Shown: positions 43,266 through 51,919, counted from the first letter of the stretch. The stretch: DNA of 64,000 nucleotides from Bog-756 sp963756515 (GCA_963756515.1 CAVWNV010000013.1:62001-126000); one strand, 5' to 3'. Program-made: numbers and translations. The notes: generated by a model not told the origin, from the sequence alone.

Positions 43266-45377
43266 ATGGGCTCCGAGCACCCACACCAGCGCCAGGCGGC
43301 CCCCACCGGTTCCGGGCCGGCGTTCGGCTGGTGGCCGTCCCCGTTGTCGGCATCGGCGGTGGCGGCCGGCAAAGTCAGTCGGAGCGGGCTGCAGGCCGAC
43401 GGGGAGTGGCTGTACTGGTCGGAGAGCCGCCCCGGCGAGGCCGGGCGACAGGTGGTGGTCAGGTGCCAGCCCGACGGATCGCCCGAGGACATCTCTCCGG
43501 GGGGTGTCAGTGTCCGCAGCCGGGTGCACGAATACGGCGGCGCGGCCGCCGTGGTCCGGGACGGGACGCTGTTCTACGTGGACCAGTCCGATCAGCAGTG
43601 GTACCGGACGGGGACCGGTGCCACTTCCGGGTCGGCACCGTCGGTCCTGACCCGTCCTGACCCGGCCGGTGGTCCGAATCCACGGTACGCCGACGGGAGC
43701 GTGACCCCGTCGGGCGCATGGTTGCTCTCGGTGGAGGAGCGGATCGATGGCGACACGACCCGACACCGGCTGGTGGCGGTCCCGGTCGACGGCACCTCGG
43801 GGGTGGTGGCCCTGGTCGACGGGCACGACTTCGTGGCCGCGCCGCGTCCCTCGCCGGACGGTGGCTGGTTGGCCTGGATCACCTGGGATCATCCCTCCAT
43901 GCCGTGGGACCGTTCCGACCTGTGGGTGGCCCGGCTGGAGGAGACCGAGGAGTCCGTCAGGATCGAGGCGCCGCGCCATGTGGCGGGCGGAGCGTCCTCG
44001 GTGGGCCAGCCTCGCTGGTGTGTAGATGGGAGTCTGCTGTTCGTCGATGATCGGAGCGGTTGGTGGAACCCGTACCGGTGGCGCCCCGACGGCACAGCCG
44101 CCCGGGCGGCACCGCCGGAGGCCCTGGTCGACGTGGCCGCCGAGTGCCACGCCCCGGACTGGACCCTGGGTCAGTCGACCATGGTCGAACTGGCCGACGG
44201 GTCCATCGCCTGCCGCATGCACCGCGCCGGCCGCGACGAGGTCGTGCGGCTGGTCCCGACCGGCTCCGCCGGCCGGCCCCCCTGGTCGATCGTGGCCCTG
44301 GCCCAGGACTGCGTGTCCATCGCCGGCCTGGCCGCCACCGGCCCGACGGGAGCGGGGGAGCATCTCTTCGCACTCGGATCCACGGCCACCGAGGCCCAGG
44401 CGGTCTTCGAGGTTCCCTGGAACGTCGAGGTCCCACCGGGTCACGAGACAACGTCGGGCCAGAAGGAACGGAGCGATGGCGTGGGAAGCCCGGGCAGGCT
44501 CTCGGCGAGCCCGCCGGCCGCCCTGCCGCCCGCCGACGTGACCGTGGCCCGGCCCCTCGTGGCCGATTCGGAGGACGGGCCGATCCCGGGGCTGTTCTAC
44601 AGTCCGGTCCCCGGCCCGGCCGAGGCCCGGACCGGAGTCTTGGGGGACCATCCCATCGGGCCGCCCCCTCTGGTGGTCTTCTGCCACGGGGGGCCGACGG
44701 CCGCCGCCGACGGAGGCTTCGATCCGGTCGTCCAATTCTTCACCAGCCGCGGCCTGGCCGTGGCGGCGGTGAACTACCGCGGGAGCAGCGGCTTCGGCCG
44801 GGCCTTCCGCCAGCGGCTGGACGGACGCTGGGGTGAAGCCGATGTGGACGACTGCGTCCGCTATGCGTCGGCCCTCGAGGAGGCCGGCCTGGTCGACGGC
44901 CGTCGCATGGCCATCCGGGGCACGAGTGCGGGAGGACTGACCGCCCTGGGGGCCCTGATCCGCTCCCGCCGGTTCGCCGGCGCCGCCGCCTGGTACGGGG
45001 TGACCGATCTGGAGGCGCTGGCCGCCGACACCCACGACTTCGAGTCCCGCTACGTCGACTCCCTGATCGGTCCGTGGCCGGCGGCGGCCGACACCTACCG
45101 CGCCCGTTCCCCGATCCACCACGCCGACCGGGTGGCCGGGTCGGTACTGCTCCTGCAGGGCTCGGACGACCCGGTGGTGCCCCCGGACCAGTCCGAGCGA
45201 TTCGCGGCCATGTTGACCGAGCGGGGAGTGCCCTGCCGATTGGTCGTGTTCGAGGGCGAGTCGCACGGTTTCCGCATGGCCGCCACCATCGAGGCCAGTC
45301 TGAGGGCAGAGCTCGAGTTCTACCAGGAGGTGTTCGCGGTTCCGGGGTCGGTGGAGCCGACGGGGCCGACGTCGTGA
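43266..45377 (+). CDS. S9-family (prolyl oligopeptidase-like) peptidase
   Basis: A 703-residue serine peptidase, probably cytoplasmic as no signal peptide is visible. The N-terminal 400 residues form a beta-propeller typical of dipeptidyl-aminopeptidase-like enzymes (VHEYGGAAAVVRDGTLFYV and WNPYRWRPDG). The alpha/beta-hydrolase domain has VVFCHGGPTAAADGGFDPVV, the nucleophile in IRGTSAGGLTALGAL, the catalytic Asp in LLQGSDDPVVPPDQ and His in GESHGFR. The ATG at 43266 is the first start after the divergent gene. An intrinsic terminator follows at 45420-45441. Confidence 0.9.
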   Translation: MGSEHPHQRQAAPTGSGPAFGWWPSPLSASAVAAGKVSRSGLQADGEWLYWSESRPGEAGRQVVVRCQPDGSPEDISPGGVSVRSRVHEYGGAAAVVRDGTLFYVDQSDQQWYRTGTGATSGSAPSVLTRPDPAGGPNPRYADGSVTPSGAWLLSVEERIDGDTTRHRLVAVPVDGTSGVVALVDGHDFVAAPRPSPDGGWLAWITWDHPSMPWDRSDLWVARLEETEESVRIEAPRHVAGGASSVGQPRWCVDGSLLFVDDRSGWWNPYRWRPDGTAARAAPPEALVDVAAECHAPDWTLGQSTMVELADGSIACRMHRAGRDEVVRLVPTGSAGRPPWSIVALAQDCVSIAGLAATGPTGAGEHLFALGSTATEAQAVFEVPWNVEVPPGHETTSGQKERSDGVGSPGRLSASPPAALPPADVTVARPLVADSEDGPIPGLFYSPVPGPAEARTGVLGDHPIGPPPLVVFCHGGPTAAADGGFDPVVQFFTSRGLAVAAVNYRGSSGFGRAFRQRLDGRWGEADVDDCVRYASALEEAGLVDGRRMAIRGTSAGGLTALGALIRSRRFAGAAAWYGVTDLEALAADTHDFESRYVDSLIGPWPAAADTYRARSPIHHADRVAGSVLLLQGSDDPVVPPDQSERFAAMLTERGVPCRLVVFEGESHGFRMAATIEASLRAELEFYQEVFAVPGSVEPTGPTS

Positions 45378-45419
45378 CCGGATCGGCGCCGCTCGACGAA
45401 CGGCGGATGGCTCACTGAT

Positions 45420-45441
45420 GGGCCCTCGTCGGGGCCCTTTC
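45420..45441 (+). terminator. Intrinsic terminator after the S9 peptidase
   Basis: GGGCCC (45420-45425) and GGGCCC (45432-45437) form a six-bp stem over a TCGTCG loop, followed by TTT. It lies 43 bp after the peptidase stop and just ahead of the next start. Confidence 0.6.
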
Positions 45442-45455
45442 GGCGCAGATCCCCG

Positions 45456-47078
45456 GTGGTACTCTCGACCGTGGTGACCGACCGTCTGAGGAGGGACCGG
45501 AGCACCGCGCCTCCCCCGCATCCGAACCGGTGGTCCCGGTGGCCGGCCTGGGCCGCCCGTCCTCTCGAGGCCCTCCGGGCCCTGTCGCCGGAAGGGCGGG
45601 ACGCATTCCTCTACGGCTGCTCGGCGGTGTTCGCCGGCCTCACCGCGGCGTTGGACGGGATCCCCCTCTACCGCGTGTGGGGCCGGATGGCGATCGGCCC
45701 CTACGCGGTGGCGGCGGCCCTCATGGCAGTGGTCGCCGTCCGGCACGGCCATGCCGGGCCGGGACCGGGAGGACGGCGTGACACCGTCCCTGACGGTGCC
45801 GGTGGTGACTCCGACCGAACCCGACCCCCAGGCCAACCCCGGCCCCGCCGCCGGTCCGGGCCCCGACGTTGGCAGCTGGCCCGGGTGGTGGCGTTCCTGA
45901 TCGTCCTGTTCGGCGCCACCATCGTCCCCCTCACCCTCGAAGTGATCTGGCGGTCGGAGGGGAATGCCCCGCTCCACATCCAGCCCGAAGGGGTGGTGGT
46001 GGAACAGGCCGGCGCCCGGGCCGCCCACGGCCAGGACCCTTACCAGGTCGTGGACCGGGGCGGCCACATCGTCATCCACGAGCACACCGAGCCGATCTAC
46101 GAGCTGTACTACCCGTACCTGCCGGGGATGGTGGTCTTCGGTTTCTCCACCGGGACCAGGGCCGAGCCCGGCCTGACCGACGCCCGGATCCAGTTCTTGG
46201 TCTTCACGGCCCTGGTCACCCTCTTCGCGCTGAGTCGTGTCCGCCCGCCCACCGACGCCCGGCTGCGTGCCCTCGAGGTCCTCACCGTCCTGCCCACCGC
46301 GGCACTCCCGCTGGCCACCGGGGGCGACGACATGCCGGTGGCGGCACTGATGCTGCTCGGACTGGTCGGTCTCCAGAGGCGGCGGCCGGTGCTGGCCGGG
46401 CTGGCCCTGGGCGCGGCGTCCTCCCTCAAGTTCACGGCCTGGCCCCTGGCGCTGCTGGTCCTCTTCGCCGCCTTCGACCGGTACGGGCGGCGGGCGGCGG
46501 GACGGTACGCCCTGGGCGTGGTGGCGGTGATGGGTCCGGTGGTCCTGCCGGTGGCCCTCTGGAATCCCACCGCCTTCGTGGACAACGTGATCCGGTTCCC
46601 GCTCGGGCTGGCCGGCGTGTCCTCGCCGGCGGCCAGTGCCCTGCCCGGGCACATCCTGGTGGCGGCGGTACCGGGGATCCACCGGGCCTACGTGGTAGCC
46701 GTGGCCCTGATCGGGGTGACGGCGCTGGTCTGGTACCTCCGGAAACGGCCCCCCCGCAACGCGTCGCAGGTCGCCCGGGTGGCCGGGTGGGTCATGGTGG
46801 TCGCCATCCTGTTGGCCCCGGCCACCCGGGTCGGCTACCTGCTGTACCCGATCAACCTGTTCGTGTGGGCCTGGATGTTCAGCCGGGCCGACGCCCCACC
46901 CGCCCTCGGCCGGGGCGGCTCCGATGCCACCGTCGGCTCGACCGGTCCCGGGGCCACGATGGGAGCGGTGGGCGCCGGAGCCGGTCAGTTGTCGTCGGGC
47001 AGCTCGAACAGCTCGACCGAGAACGAGGTGGTGCCGGCCGATGTGGTGGGGGACACCACCACGCCGACCTCCCAGTAG
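45456..47078 (+). CDS. Polytopic membrane protein, GT87/DUF2029-like mannosyltransferase family
   Basis: A 540-residue integral membrane protein with about ten hydrophobic helices, for example FLYGCSAVFAGLTAALDG, LARVVAFLIVLFGATIVPLT and GWVMVVAILLAPATRVGYLL. The loop with QAGARAAHGQDPYQV and YYPYLPGMVVFGF resembles the GT-C fold glycosyltransferases of the DUF2029/GT87 family, which use polyprenyl-phosphate sugars outside the membrane. Starts are ambiguous: GTG at 45456, with GTGs at 45471 and 45474. The last 31 codons overlap the convergent gene at 46985, and the C-terminal Ser/Gly/Thr tail may be dispensable. Glycosyltransferase identity is a moderate-confidence guess. Confidence 0.65.
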   Translation: MVLSTVVTDRLRRDRSTAPPPHPNRWSRWPAWAARPLEALRALSPEGRDAFLYGCSAVFAGLTAALDGIPLYRVWGRMAIGPYAVAAALMAVVAVRHGHAGPGPGGRRDTVPDGAGGDSDRTRPPGQPRPRRRSGPRRWQLARVVAFLIVLFGATIVPLTLEVIWRSEGNAPLHIQPEGVVVEQAGARAAHGQDPYQVVDRGGHIVIHEHTEPIYELYYPYLPGMVVFGFSTGTRAEPGLTDARIQFLVFTALVTLFALSRVRPPTDARLRALEVLTVLPTAALPLATGGDDMPVAALMLLGLVGLQRRRPVLAGLALGAASSLKFTAWPLALLVLFAAFDRYGRRAAGRYALGVVAVMGPVVLPVALWNPTAFVDNVIRFPLGLAGVSSPAASALPGHILVAAVPGIHRAYVVAVALIGVTALVWYLRKRPPRNASQVARVAGWVMVVAILLAPATRVGYLLYPINLFVWAWMFSRADAPPALGRGGSDATVGSTGPGATMGAVGAGAGQLSSGSSNSSTENEVVPADVVGDTTTPTSQ

Positions 47079-47611
47079 AAGCTGTCGCCGCTTCCCTTGT
47101 TGGCCAGGACCCCGGTCCCCGGTCCACTCCGCTGGAGGCCGCCTCCCGAGTACAACAGCTTCCAACCCAGTCGGGGCAGGAGGGCGTGGTAGAGGTCCAC
47201 GACCTGGTCGGAGCTCAGGTCGGTCTGGAAGTGGACGGTGCGGTCGAACTGAGAGGCCCCCTGATCGGTGTTGACCGTCCGGATCACCGTGCTGCGGGCC
47301 GGGACGGCCATGTTGCCGAGGATGTCCGCGGGTGGCTCTCCGGCCGAGACGATGGACTGCATGGCCGTGGCGGCCGGTGTGAGCTGGACGGTCGTGCCGT
47401 CGGGGAGGGCGATCTGGTGGACCGCGAGCGTCGGGTCGGCTCCGGAGGCGAAGGCCGAGGCCAGGACCCCGGCCACCAGGATGAATACCGCGATCCCGAG
47501 CACGACCAGGGCCGGGCCCCGCAGGGACATGGGCTGGAAGACCCGCTGCTCCGGGTCGACGGCCACGGCCCCCCCGGAGGAGGGCTCGGGCTCGGGGTCG
47601 ACGCTGGACAT
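46985..47611 (-). CDS. Single-pass membrane protein of unknown function
   Basis: A 208-residue protein. Residues 1-30 are polar, then one transmembrane helix (GPALVVLGIAVFILVAGVLAS), then an extracytoplasmic domain of 155 residues with QFDRTVHFQTDLSSDQVVDL and YHALLPRLGWKLLYSGG. This resembles small actinobacterial envelope proteins with no assigned role. It converges on, and overlaps by 94 bp, the glycosyltransferase-like gene. The ATG at 47611 fits the N-terminus. Confidence 0.7.
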   Translation of the reverse strand: MSSVDPEPEPSSGGAVAVDPEQRVFQPMSLRGPALVVLGIAVFILVAGVLASAFASGADPTLAVHQIALPDGTTVQLTPAATAMQSIVSAGEPPADILGNMAVPARSTVIRTVNTDQGASQFDRTVHFQTDLSSDQVVDLYHALLPRLGWKLLYSGGGLQRSGPGTGVLANKGSGDSFYWEVGVVVSPTTSAGTTSFSVELFELPDDN

Positions 47612-47708
47612 GGCAGCGTCATGCTACCGGCCCCGGCCTACCCTTCCCCAGTCGGGCCCCGAGCGATGGGACGCCGGCGCCAGGCCGATCGGGTCGGCCG
47701 GGTGCCGG

Positions 47709-48125
47709 TCAGGCGGGCGGTGCGAGCTCGACGGGGCGGTCGTCCGCGTCGAGGGAGACGGCGACGCGGGCGGAGACCAGCGCCGCGCCCACGGTGGAGG
47801 CCAGGATCCCCCACCGGGTGATCCTGGGCAGGGATCGGAACACCACCAGCGAGGCCAGTGCGTCGACGGCATCGGCCATGCCGCCCAGGGCCACCCAGGG
47901 CCGGGCCTCCCCGTCGGTCCGGGCCAGAGCCCGCGCCGCCCCGAGCCCGAGAGCCAGGTCCCTTCCCCCCATGGTGCGGGCCAACAGCCGGCTGGCCGTG
48001 TCCCCGGCCGGTGCTCCGATCCATGGCCGGGCCATCAGGGTGGGTGCGGCGAGGGCCGTCACCCCGATGCCGACCCGCCCCCACGCCACCAGGCGGGCCA
48101 GGCGGCGGGCGAGGTCAGGATCCAT
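47709..48125 (-). CDS. Small membrane protein of unknown function
   Basis: A 138-residue protein with four hydrophobic segments (VGIGVTALAAPTLM, GGRDLALGLGAARAL, VALGGMADAVDALASLVVF, ILASTVGAALVSARVAV). The GGRDLALGLG and GGMADAVDALA segments recall the DUF4267 type of small membrane proteins. The ATG at 48125 is used; an in-frame GTG at 48143 would add six residues. Neither start has a clear SD. Confidence 0.6.
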   Translation of the reverse strand: MDPDLARRLARLVAWGRVGIGVTALAAPTLMARPWIGAPAGDTASRLLARTMGGRDLALGLGAARALARTDGEARPWVALGGMADAVDALASLVVFRSLPRITRWGILASTVGAALVSARVAVSLDADDRPVELAPPA

Positions 48126-48135
48126 GACCGACAAC

Positions 48136-48249
48136 CTAGACACCGCCGCCGCGGCGGGAGGTCGGTCCCGGGCCGGGCCGGCCCGGTGACGGGGTGGAGT
48201 GGATGTCGAGCCACTGTTCGTGGTCAGACAAATACTTTTCGTGAAACAT
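48136..48249 (-). CDS. Possible 37-residue small protein in an AT-rich island
   Basis: An ATG at 48249 is preceded on the reverse strand by AGGTG six bases away. The frame gives a peptide beginning MFHEKYLSDHEQWLDIHS, followed by a Pro/Gly/Arg-rich tail, and ends at a TAG overlapping the upstream end of the small membrane protein gene. The first half uses AT-rich codons, unlike its neighbours. It could be a leader or regulatory peptide, or chance; no family is recognised. Confidence 0.2.
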   Translation of the reverse strand: MFHEKYLSDHEQWLDIHSTPSPGRPGPGPTSRRGGGV

Positions 48250-48467
48250 CCAGTTCACCTGTTGTTTACTTTTTTTCGGCGATCGTTCACAATGCCATGG
48301 CACGTGCGAGCCAGAGACGCGGAACGGCGGCGGTGGCTCGTGCGAAGGAGGGGACCCGATCCCGTTCGATCGGAACAATCCTGTGAGATGGGGGGGAAGC
48401 GGCCGGGCCGAGAGGCCCGGCCGTTTTCTGCCCCGGTCCGATCGACGCCGCTCCCGGTCGGACCGGC
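48225..48467 (+). ncRNA. Candidate small RNA or small-peptide gene between reverse-strand genes
   Basis: An AT-rich patch (48225-48295) is followed by a structured segment. CGTGCGAGCCA pairs with TGGCTCGTGCG (11 bp, two G-U, around 48303-48344), then CCGATC pairs with GATCGG, then a textbook intrinsic terminator lies at 48400-48427. TTTACT...CACAAT with 17 bp between them (about 48267-48293) could be a weak promoter. The interval lies between two reverse-strand genes but its terminator points forward, so it should end an independent forward transcript of about 100-170 nt. It also holds a 29-residue basic frame (48297-48386, starting MARASQRRG) without a visible SD. No known RNA family was recognised. 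Confidence 0.4.
48400..48427 (+). terminator. Intrinsic terminator (forward strand)
   Basis: CGGCCGGGCC (48400-48409) pairs perfectly with GGCCCGGCCG (48414-48423) over a GAGA tetraloop and is followed by TTTT (48424-48427). No annotated forward gene precedes it, which points to an unannotated forward transcript. Confidence 0.85.
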
Positions 48468-49349
48468 TCACACCGGTGTGGCCACGCCGGGCGGTGGCCG
48501 CCCCGTCCAGCCGAAGTGGTCGAGGGGCCCGTGCCCCTGGCCGAGGCGCCAGCGGGCCCCACCCCGGAGAGCGTCGAGCACGAACTCCTTGGCTCCCGAT
48601 ACGGCGGCGGGGACGTCCACCCCGCGGGCCAGATGGGCGGCGACGGCCGCCGACAGAGAACACCCCGTGCCGTGCGTGTTCGGGGTATCGACGCGACTCC
48701 CGGTGAGCACGGTGAGCGTGGTCCCGTCGAAGAGCACATCGGTCACCTGGTCCGGCCGGTGCCCGCCGGACCGGTAGGCCACGCCGGGGAGATGACCGCC
48801 TTTGACCAGCACCCAGGCGGGACCGAGCCCGTGGATGGTACGGGCCATGTCGGCCATGGCCTCCACGTCCTCCTCGCCGGTGGGGGCCCGGTCGGCCAGG
48901 AGGGCCGCCTCCCACAGGTTGGGCGTGACGATGAGGGCAAGGGGCAGCAGGTGGCGCCGGTAGGACTCGATGCCGTCCTCGCCCAGGAAGATCCGACCGG
49001 TCGAGGCCACCATCACCGGGTCCACCACCAGTTGGGGTAGGTCGCCGGCCGAGGCGCGCCGCCCGATGAGCTCGATGATGTCCGGAGTGCCCAACAGCCC
49101 GGTCTTGACCGCCCGCACGGGCAGGTCGTCGAGGACCGCGGAGATCTGGGCATCGACCATCTCGAACGGCAGGTGGTGGACGTCCCGCACGGACGTGGTG
49201 TTCTGCGCGGTGACGGCGGTGACCACCGTCGTCCCGAAGACACCCAGTGCCCCCATGGCCTTGATGTCGGCCTGCAGGCCGGCTCCGGCTCCGGAGTCGG
49301 AGCCGGCGATGGTCATGGCCACCGGCGGCTCGTGGTCGGGGATCACCAT
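48468..49349 (-). CDS. thiD: Hydroxymethylpyrimidine/phosphomethylpyrimidine kinase
   Basis: Phosphorylates HMP and HMP-P to HMP-PP for thiamine synthesis. The 293-residue ribokinase-fold protein has VAMTIAGSDSGAGAGLQADIKAMGA, TAVTAQNTT, VKTGLLGTPDII, VVDPVMVASTGR and the anion-hole THGTGCSLSAAVAAHLA. The ATG at 49349 overlaps the thiG stop by a few bases, so translation is probably coupled. It is the last gene of the thi operon. The C-terminus has a Gly/Pro tail of about 20 residues. Confidence 0.95.
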   Translation of the reverse strand: MVIPDHEPPVAMTIAGSDSGAGAGLQADIKAMGALGVFGTTVVTAVTAQNTTSVRDVHHLPFEMVDAQISAVLDDLPVRAVKTGLLGTPDIIELIGRRASAGDLPQLVVDPVMVASTGRIFLGEDGIESYRRHLLPLALIVTPNLWEAALLADRAPTGEEDVEAMADMARTIHGLGPAWVLVKGGHLPGVAYRSGGHRPDQVTDVLFDGTTLTVLTGSRVDTPNTHGTGCSLSAAVAAHLARGVDVPAAVSGAKEFVLDALRGGARWRLGQGHGPLDHFGWTGRPPPGVATPV

Positions 49350-50233
49350 TCGACCATCCCCTCCCAGCCGCTCGAGGCTTCGGCATGGAAGCGCCGGGTG
49401 ATCCGCCCGGCCCGGCGGGCGGCCCGACCCGAGTGCACCGCATCCCGTATGGCCCCGGCCATCCGCTCCGGGTGGCGGGACCGGGTGATGGCCGACGCCA
49501 CCAGCACGGCGTCGCATCCGAGTTCCATGGCCAGGCAGGCGTCCGAGGCGGTGCCGATGCCGGCGTCGAGGACCACGGGGACACCCGACTGCTCGACGAT
49601 GAGGGCGATGTTGTGGGGATTGCGGATCCCGAGCCCGCTCCCGATGGGCGAACCCAGTGGCATGACCGCGGCGCAGCCGGCCTGCTCCAGACGGCGGGCC
49701 GCGACGGGGTCGTCGGTGCAGTAGGGGAGCACGACGAATCCGGCGTCGACCAGCTCCTCGGCCGCGGCGACCAGCTCTACGGTGTCGGGCAACAGGGTCC
49801 GTTCATCGCCGATGACCTCGAGTTTGATCCAGTCGGTCTCGAAGGCTTCGCGGGCCAGCTTGGCCGTCAGGACGGCGTCCGACGCCGTGAAACAGCCGGC
49901 CGTGTTGGGCAGGATCCGGATCTCCAACTCAGCCAACAGGTCGACCAGGGAGTGGCGCGTGTCGGGGTCGACCCGTCGCACGGCCACGGTGGCCAGGCCG
50001 GTCCCCGAGGCCAACAAGGCCGACCGGAGGGACTCCGGGCTGGCCATGCCCCCGGTGCCGAGGAGCAGCCGGGACGGGATGGTCCGGCCCCCGATCGACA
50101 GTTCGTCGGCGTCGGCCGTGGTCCCGTCACCGCTCGGCCCGCCGGGACGGGACTGGCCTGTGGACCCGACCGTGCCGGTCGGCGCGCCAGTGGCCGGGAC
50201 ATCCGGTCGGGTGGTGGTTGATCGATCGTCCAT
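49343..50233 (-). CDS. thiG: Thiazole synthase
   Basis: Condenses deoxyxylulose-5-phosphate, iminoglycine and ThiS thiocarboxylate into the thiazole moiety. The 296-residue TIM-barrel protein has SRLLLGTGGMASPE, the Schiff-base Lys in DWIKLEVIGD, MPLGSPIGSGLGIRNP and PVVLDAGIGTASDACLAMELG. An N-terminal Thr/Gly/Pro-rich extension of about 45 residues precedes the core; the true start may be further in. Downstream it overlaps thiD. Confidence 0.96.
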   Translation of the reverse strand: MDDRSTTTRPDVPATGAPTGTVGSTGQSRPGGPSGDGTTADADELSIGGRTIPSRLLLGTGGMASPESLRSALLASGTGLATVAVRRVDPDTRHSLVDLLAELEIRILPNTAGCFTASDAVLTAKLAREAFETDWIKLEVIGDERTLLPDTVELVAAAEELVDAGFVVLPYCTDDPVAARRLEQAGCAAVMPLGSPIGSGLGIRNPHNIALIVEQSGVPVVLDAGIGTASDACLAMELGCDAVLVASAITRSRHPERMAGAIRDAVHSGRAARRAGRITRRFHAEASSGWEGMVEW

Positions 50234-50297
50234 CGGATCCCACGGTACCGCTGCGGGCGACCTGACCTGGCTCGGGCCACGACGGTCCGGTCGTCGC

Positions 50298-50501
50298 CTA
50301 ACCCCCGGCGGCGGCGGTGACGATCTCGATGGTGTCTCCCGGCCCCACCTCGGTGTCGCCCCAGGCGCTCTTCGGAACCACGTCCCCGTTGCGGGCCACG
50401 GCGATGCCCCGCGGCGACGGGCACCAGATCGAGACCAGATCCGCCACGCTGATGCCGGCCGGACCGTCCCACGGCGTCCCGTTGATCGTCATGGTGCTCA
50501 T
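50298..50501 (-). CDS. thiS: Sulfur carrier protein ThiS
   Basis: A 67-residue ubiquitin-like protein that carries sulfur as a thiocarboxylate on its C-terminal Gly-Gly to ThiG. It begins MSTMTINGTPWDGPAGISVADLV and ends IEIVTAAAGG. The ATG at 50501 overlaps the thiO stop in ATGA; an internal Met three codons in is an alternative. No thiF-like activator is adjacent. Confidence 0.95.
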   Translation of the reverse strand: MSTMTINGTPWDGPAGISVADLVSIWCPSPRGIAVARNGDVVPKSAWGDTEVGPGDTIEIVTAAAGG

Positions 50502-51742
50502 CGGAGCGCTGCCGGGTGCGGGCCTCCGGCAGCCGAGCCGGACGGGGGTGGACCGACCCGGGTGAACCGGCCCGGTCCGAAACGGTCGAAGGGCCGGGCC
50601 GGGCCGGCGTGGTCGGGACCCCCGGCGGTCGGGGAAAACCCCGACCCCGACCGCCGGGCCACCAGGAGCCGGGTGATCTCGTGGGCGGTGATGGGCGCGA
50701 GGAGGATGCCGTTGCGGTAGTGGCCGGTGGCCACCAGCAGGCCGTCGACGTCGCTGCCGCCGACGATGGGGGCGTTGTCGGGGGAGCCGGGCCGGAGCCC
50801 GACCGTGGTGTCGAGAATGGCGTACTCGTCGACCGCCGGGACCAGGTGGCGGGCGTCGTCGAGCAGCTCCGCCACCACCCGCACCGGCACCGTGACGTCG
50901 AAGCCGGCCTCCTCGACGCTGGCTCCCACCACCACGGTCCCATCGGTACGGGGCACCAGGTAGCAGGTTCGGCCGCGTACCAGTCCCCGGACGGTACGGC
51001 GGAGTCGGGGGGCGCCGTCGGGCCCCCCGAGGCGGAGGGTCAGCCCCTTCACCGGCCGTACCGGTGGGAGGGCGGAATCGGGGAGCCCGCCCAACTGCCC
51101 GGACCGGCACCCGGCCGCCACCACCACGGCGTCGGCCGGCACCGACTCCCCCCGGACGAGGACCACGCCGCTGACGCGGCCACCCCCGGTCAGCACTTCG
51201 GACACCTCGTCGTCGACGAACGAGACCCGGTTGGCCCGACAGGCGGCCTCGAGGGCCTCGACCACCAGTCGGTTGTCGACCTGGTGATCACCGGCCAGCT
51301 CGGCGCCACCGCTGACACCGGGCGCCAGCAGTGGCTCGGCCTGGCGGCACTGGCGGGCCGTCAGGCGTCTGGCCTCGAGACCCAGCGACTGCCGGTACTG
51401 CAGCACGTCGTCGGTGGCGGCGCGATCCGAGGCGTCCCCCGCCACCAGCAGGGTGCCGTCCCGGCGGAGGTGGACCGGTCGTCCCGCCGCCGCCTCGAGA
51501 TCCCGGGCGAAGTCGGGCCACGCCCCGGCCGCCTCGAGGTTGAGTGCGGTCAACGCCTCCTCCCCGAAGTGCGCCTCGCCCACCGGGGCCAGCATCCCGG
51601 CCGCGGCCCAGCTGGCCCCCCGCCCGGGGGCCGGGTCGACCACGGTGACGTCCAGCCCGGCGGTGCCGGCCCTCCAAGCGATGGACAGGCCGATCACGCC
51701 GGCGCCGATGACCACCACGTCACGAGGAGCTGGGGCCGACAT
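50498..51742 (-). CDS. thiO: Glycine oxidase ThiO
   Basis: A 414-residue FAD enzyme that oxidises glycine to iminoglycine for ThiG in aerobic bacteria. It has VVVIGAGVIGLSIAWRAG at the N-terminus, GASWAAAGMLAPVGEAHFGE typical of ThiO, and the C-terminal GLRPGSPDNAPIVGG and VATGHYRNGILLAPITA FAD segments. It is the first gene of thiO-thiS-thiG-thiD. The C-terminal 40 residues (after ITRLLVARR) are Pro/Gly-rich and atypical. I looked for a TPP riboswitch in the 177 bp upstream and found no matching core. Confidence 0.93.
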   Translation of the reverse strand: MSAPAPRDVVVIGAGVIGLSIAWRAGTAGLDVTVVDPAPGRGASWAAAGMLAPVGEAHFGEEALTALNLEAAGAWPDFARDLEAAAGRPVHLRRDGTLLVAGDASDRAATDDVLQYRQSLGLEARRLTARQCRQAEPLLAPGVSGGAELAGDHQVDNRLVVEALEAACRANRVSFVDDEVSEVLTGGGRVSGVVLVRGESVPADAVVVAAGCRSGQLGGLPDSALPPVRPVKGLTLRLGGPDGAPRLRRTVRGLVRGRTCYLVPRTDGTVVVGASVEEAGFDVTVPVRVVAELLDDARHLVPAVDEYAILDTTVGLRPGSPDNAPIVGGSDVDGLLVATGHYRNGILLAPITAHEITRLLVARRSGSGFSPTAGGPDHAGPARPFDRFGPGRFTRVGPPPSGSAAGGPHPAALR

Positions 51743-51919
51743 GGACCCATGCTACGAGCCGTCCCCCCCGCCGGTGGACGGTCCGGGCCGCCTCCGGGAC
51801 CCTGACCGCCCACGTGGTGGCATGACGATGTGGGACCGGCGGCGTGTACACTCTTCGGACCACGCACGGGCCAACGTCGTCCCGGCGGGTGAATCCACTT
51901 CTCTCGTTGGAGCAGCCCG
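51743..51919. promoter_or_regulatory. Divergent thiO-gltB promoter region
   Basis: The 177 bp between the starts of thiO (reverse) and gltB (forward) must hold both promoters. TACACT at 51847-51852 is a good forward -10 candidate for gltB, but no clear TTGACA lies at 16-18 bp. No TPP riboswitch core is seen on the thiO side. Confidence 0.4.

Noticed and set aside
43245..47165. Very long reverse-strand open frame continuing upstream of the AcuI-like gene
   Set aside because: It is antisense to the S9 peptidase and the glycosyltransferase-like gene, is full of Gly/Arg/His/Gln runs and matches no family. High GC simply removes stop codons.
51743..51919. Possible TPP riboswitch ahead of thiO
   Set aside because: No CUGAGA and no other TPP core on the reverse strand; only unremarkable GC-rich sequence.
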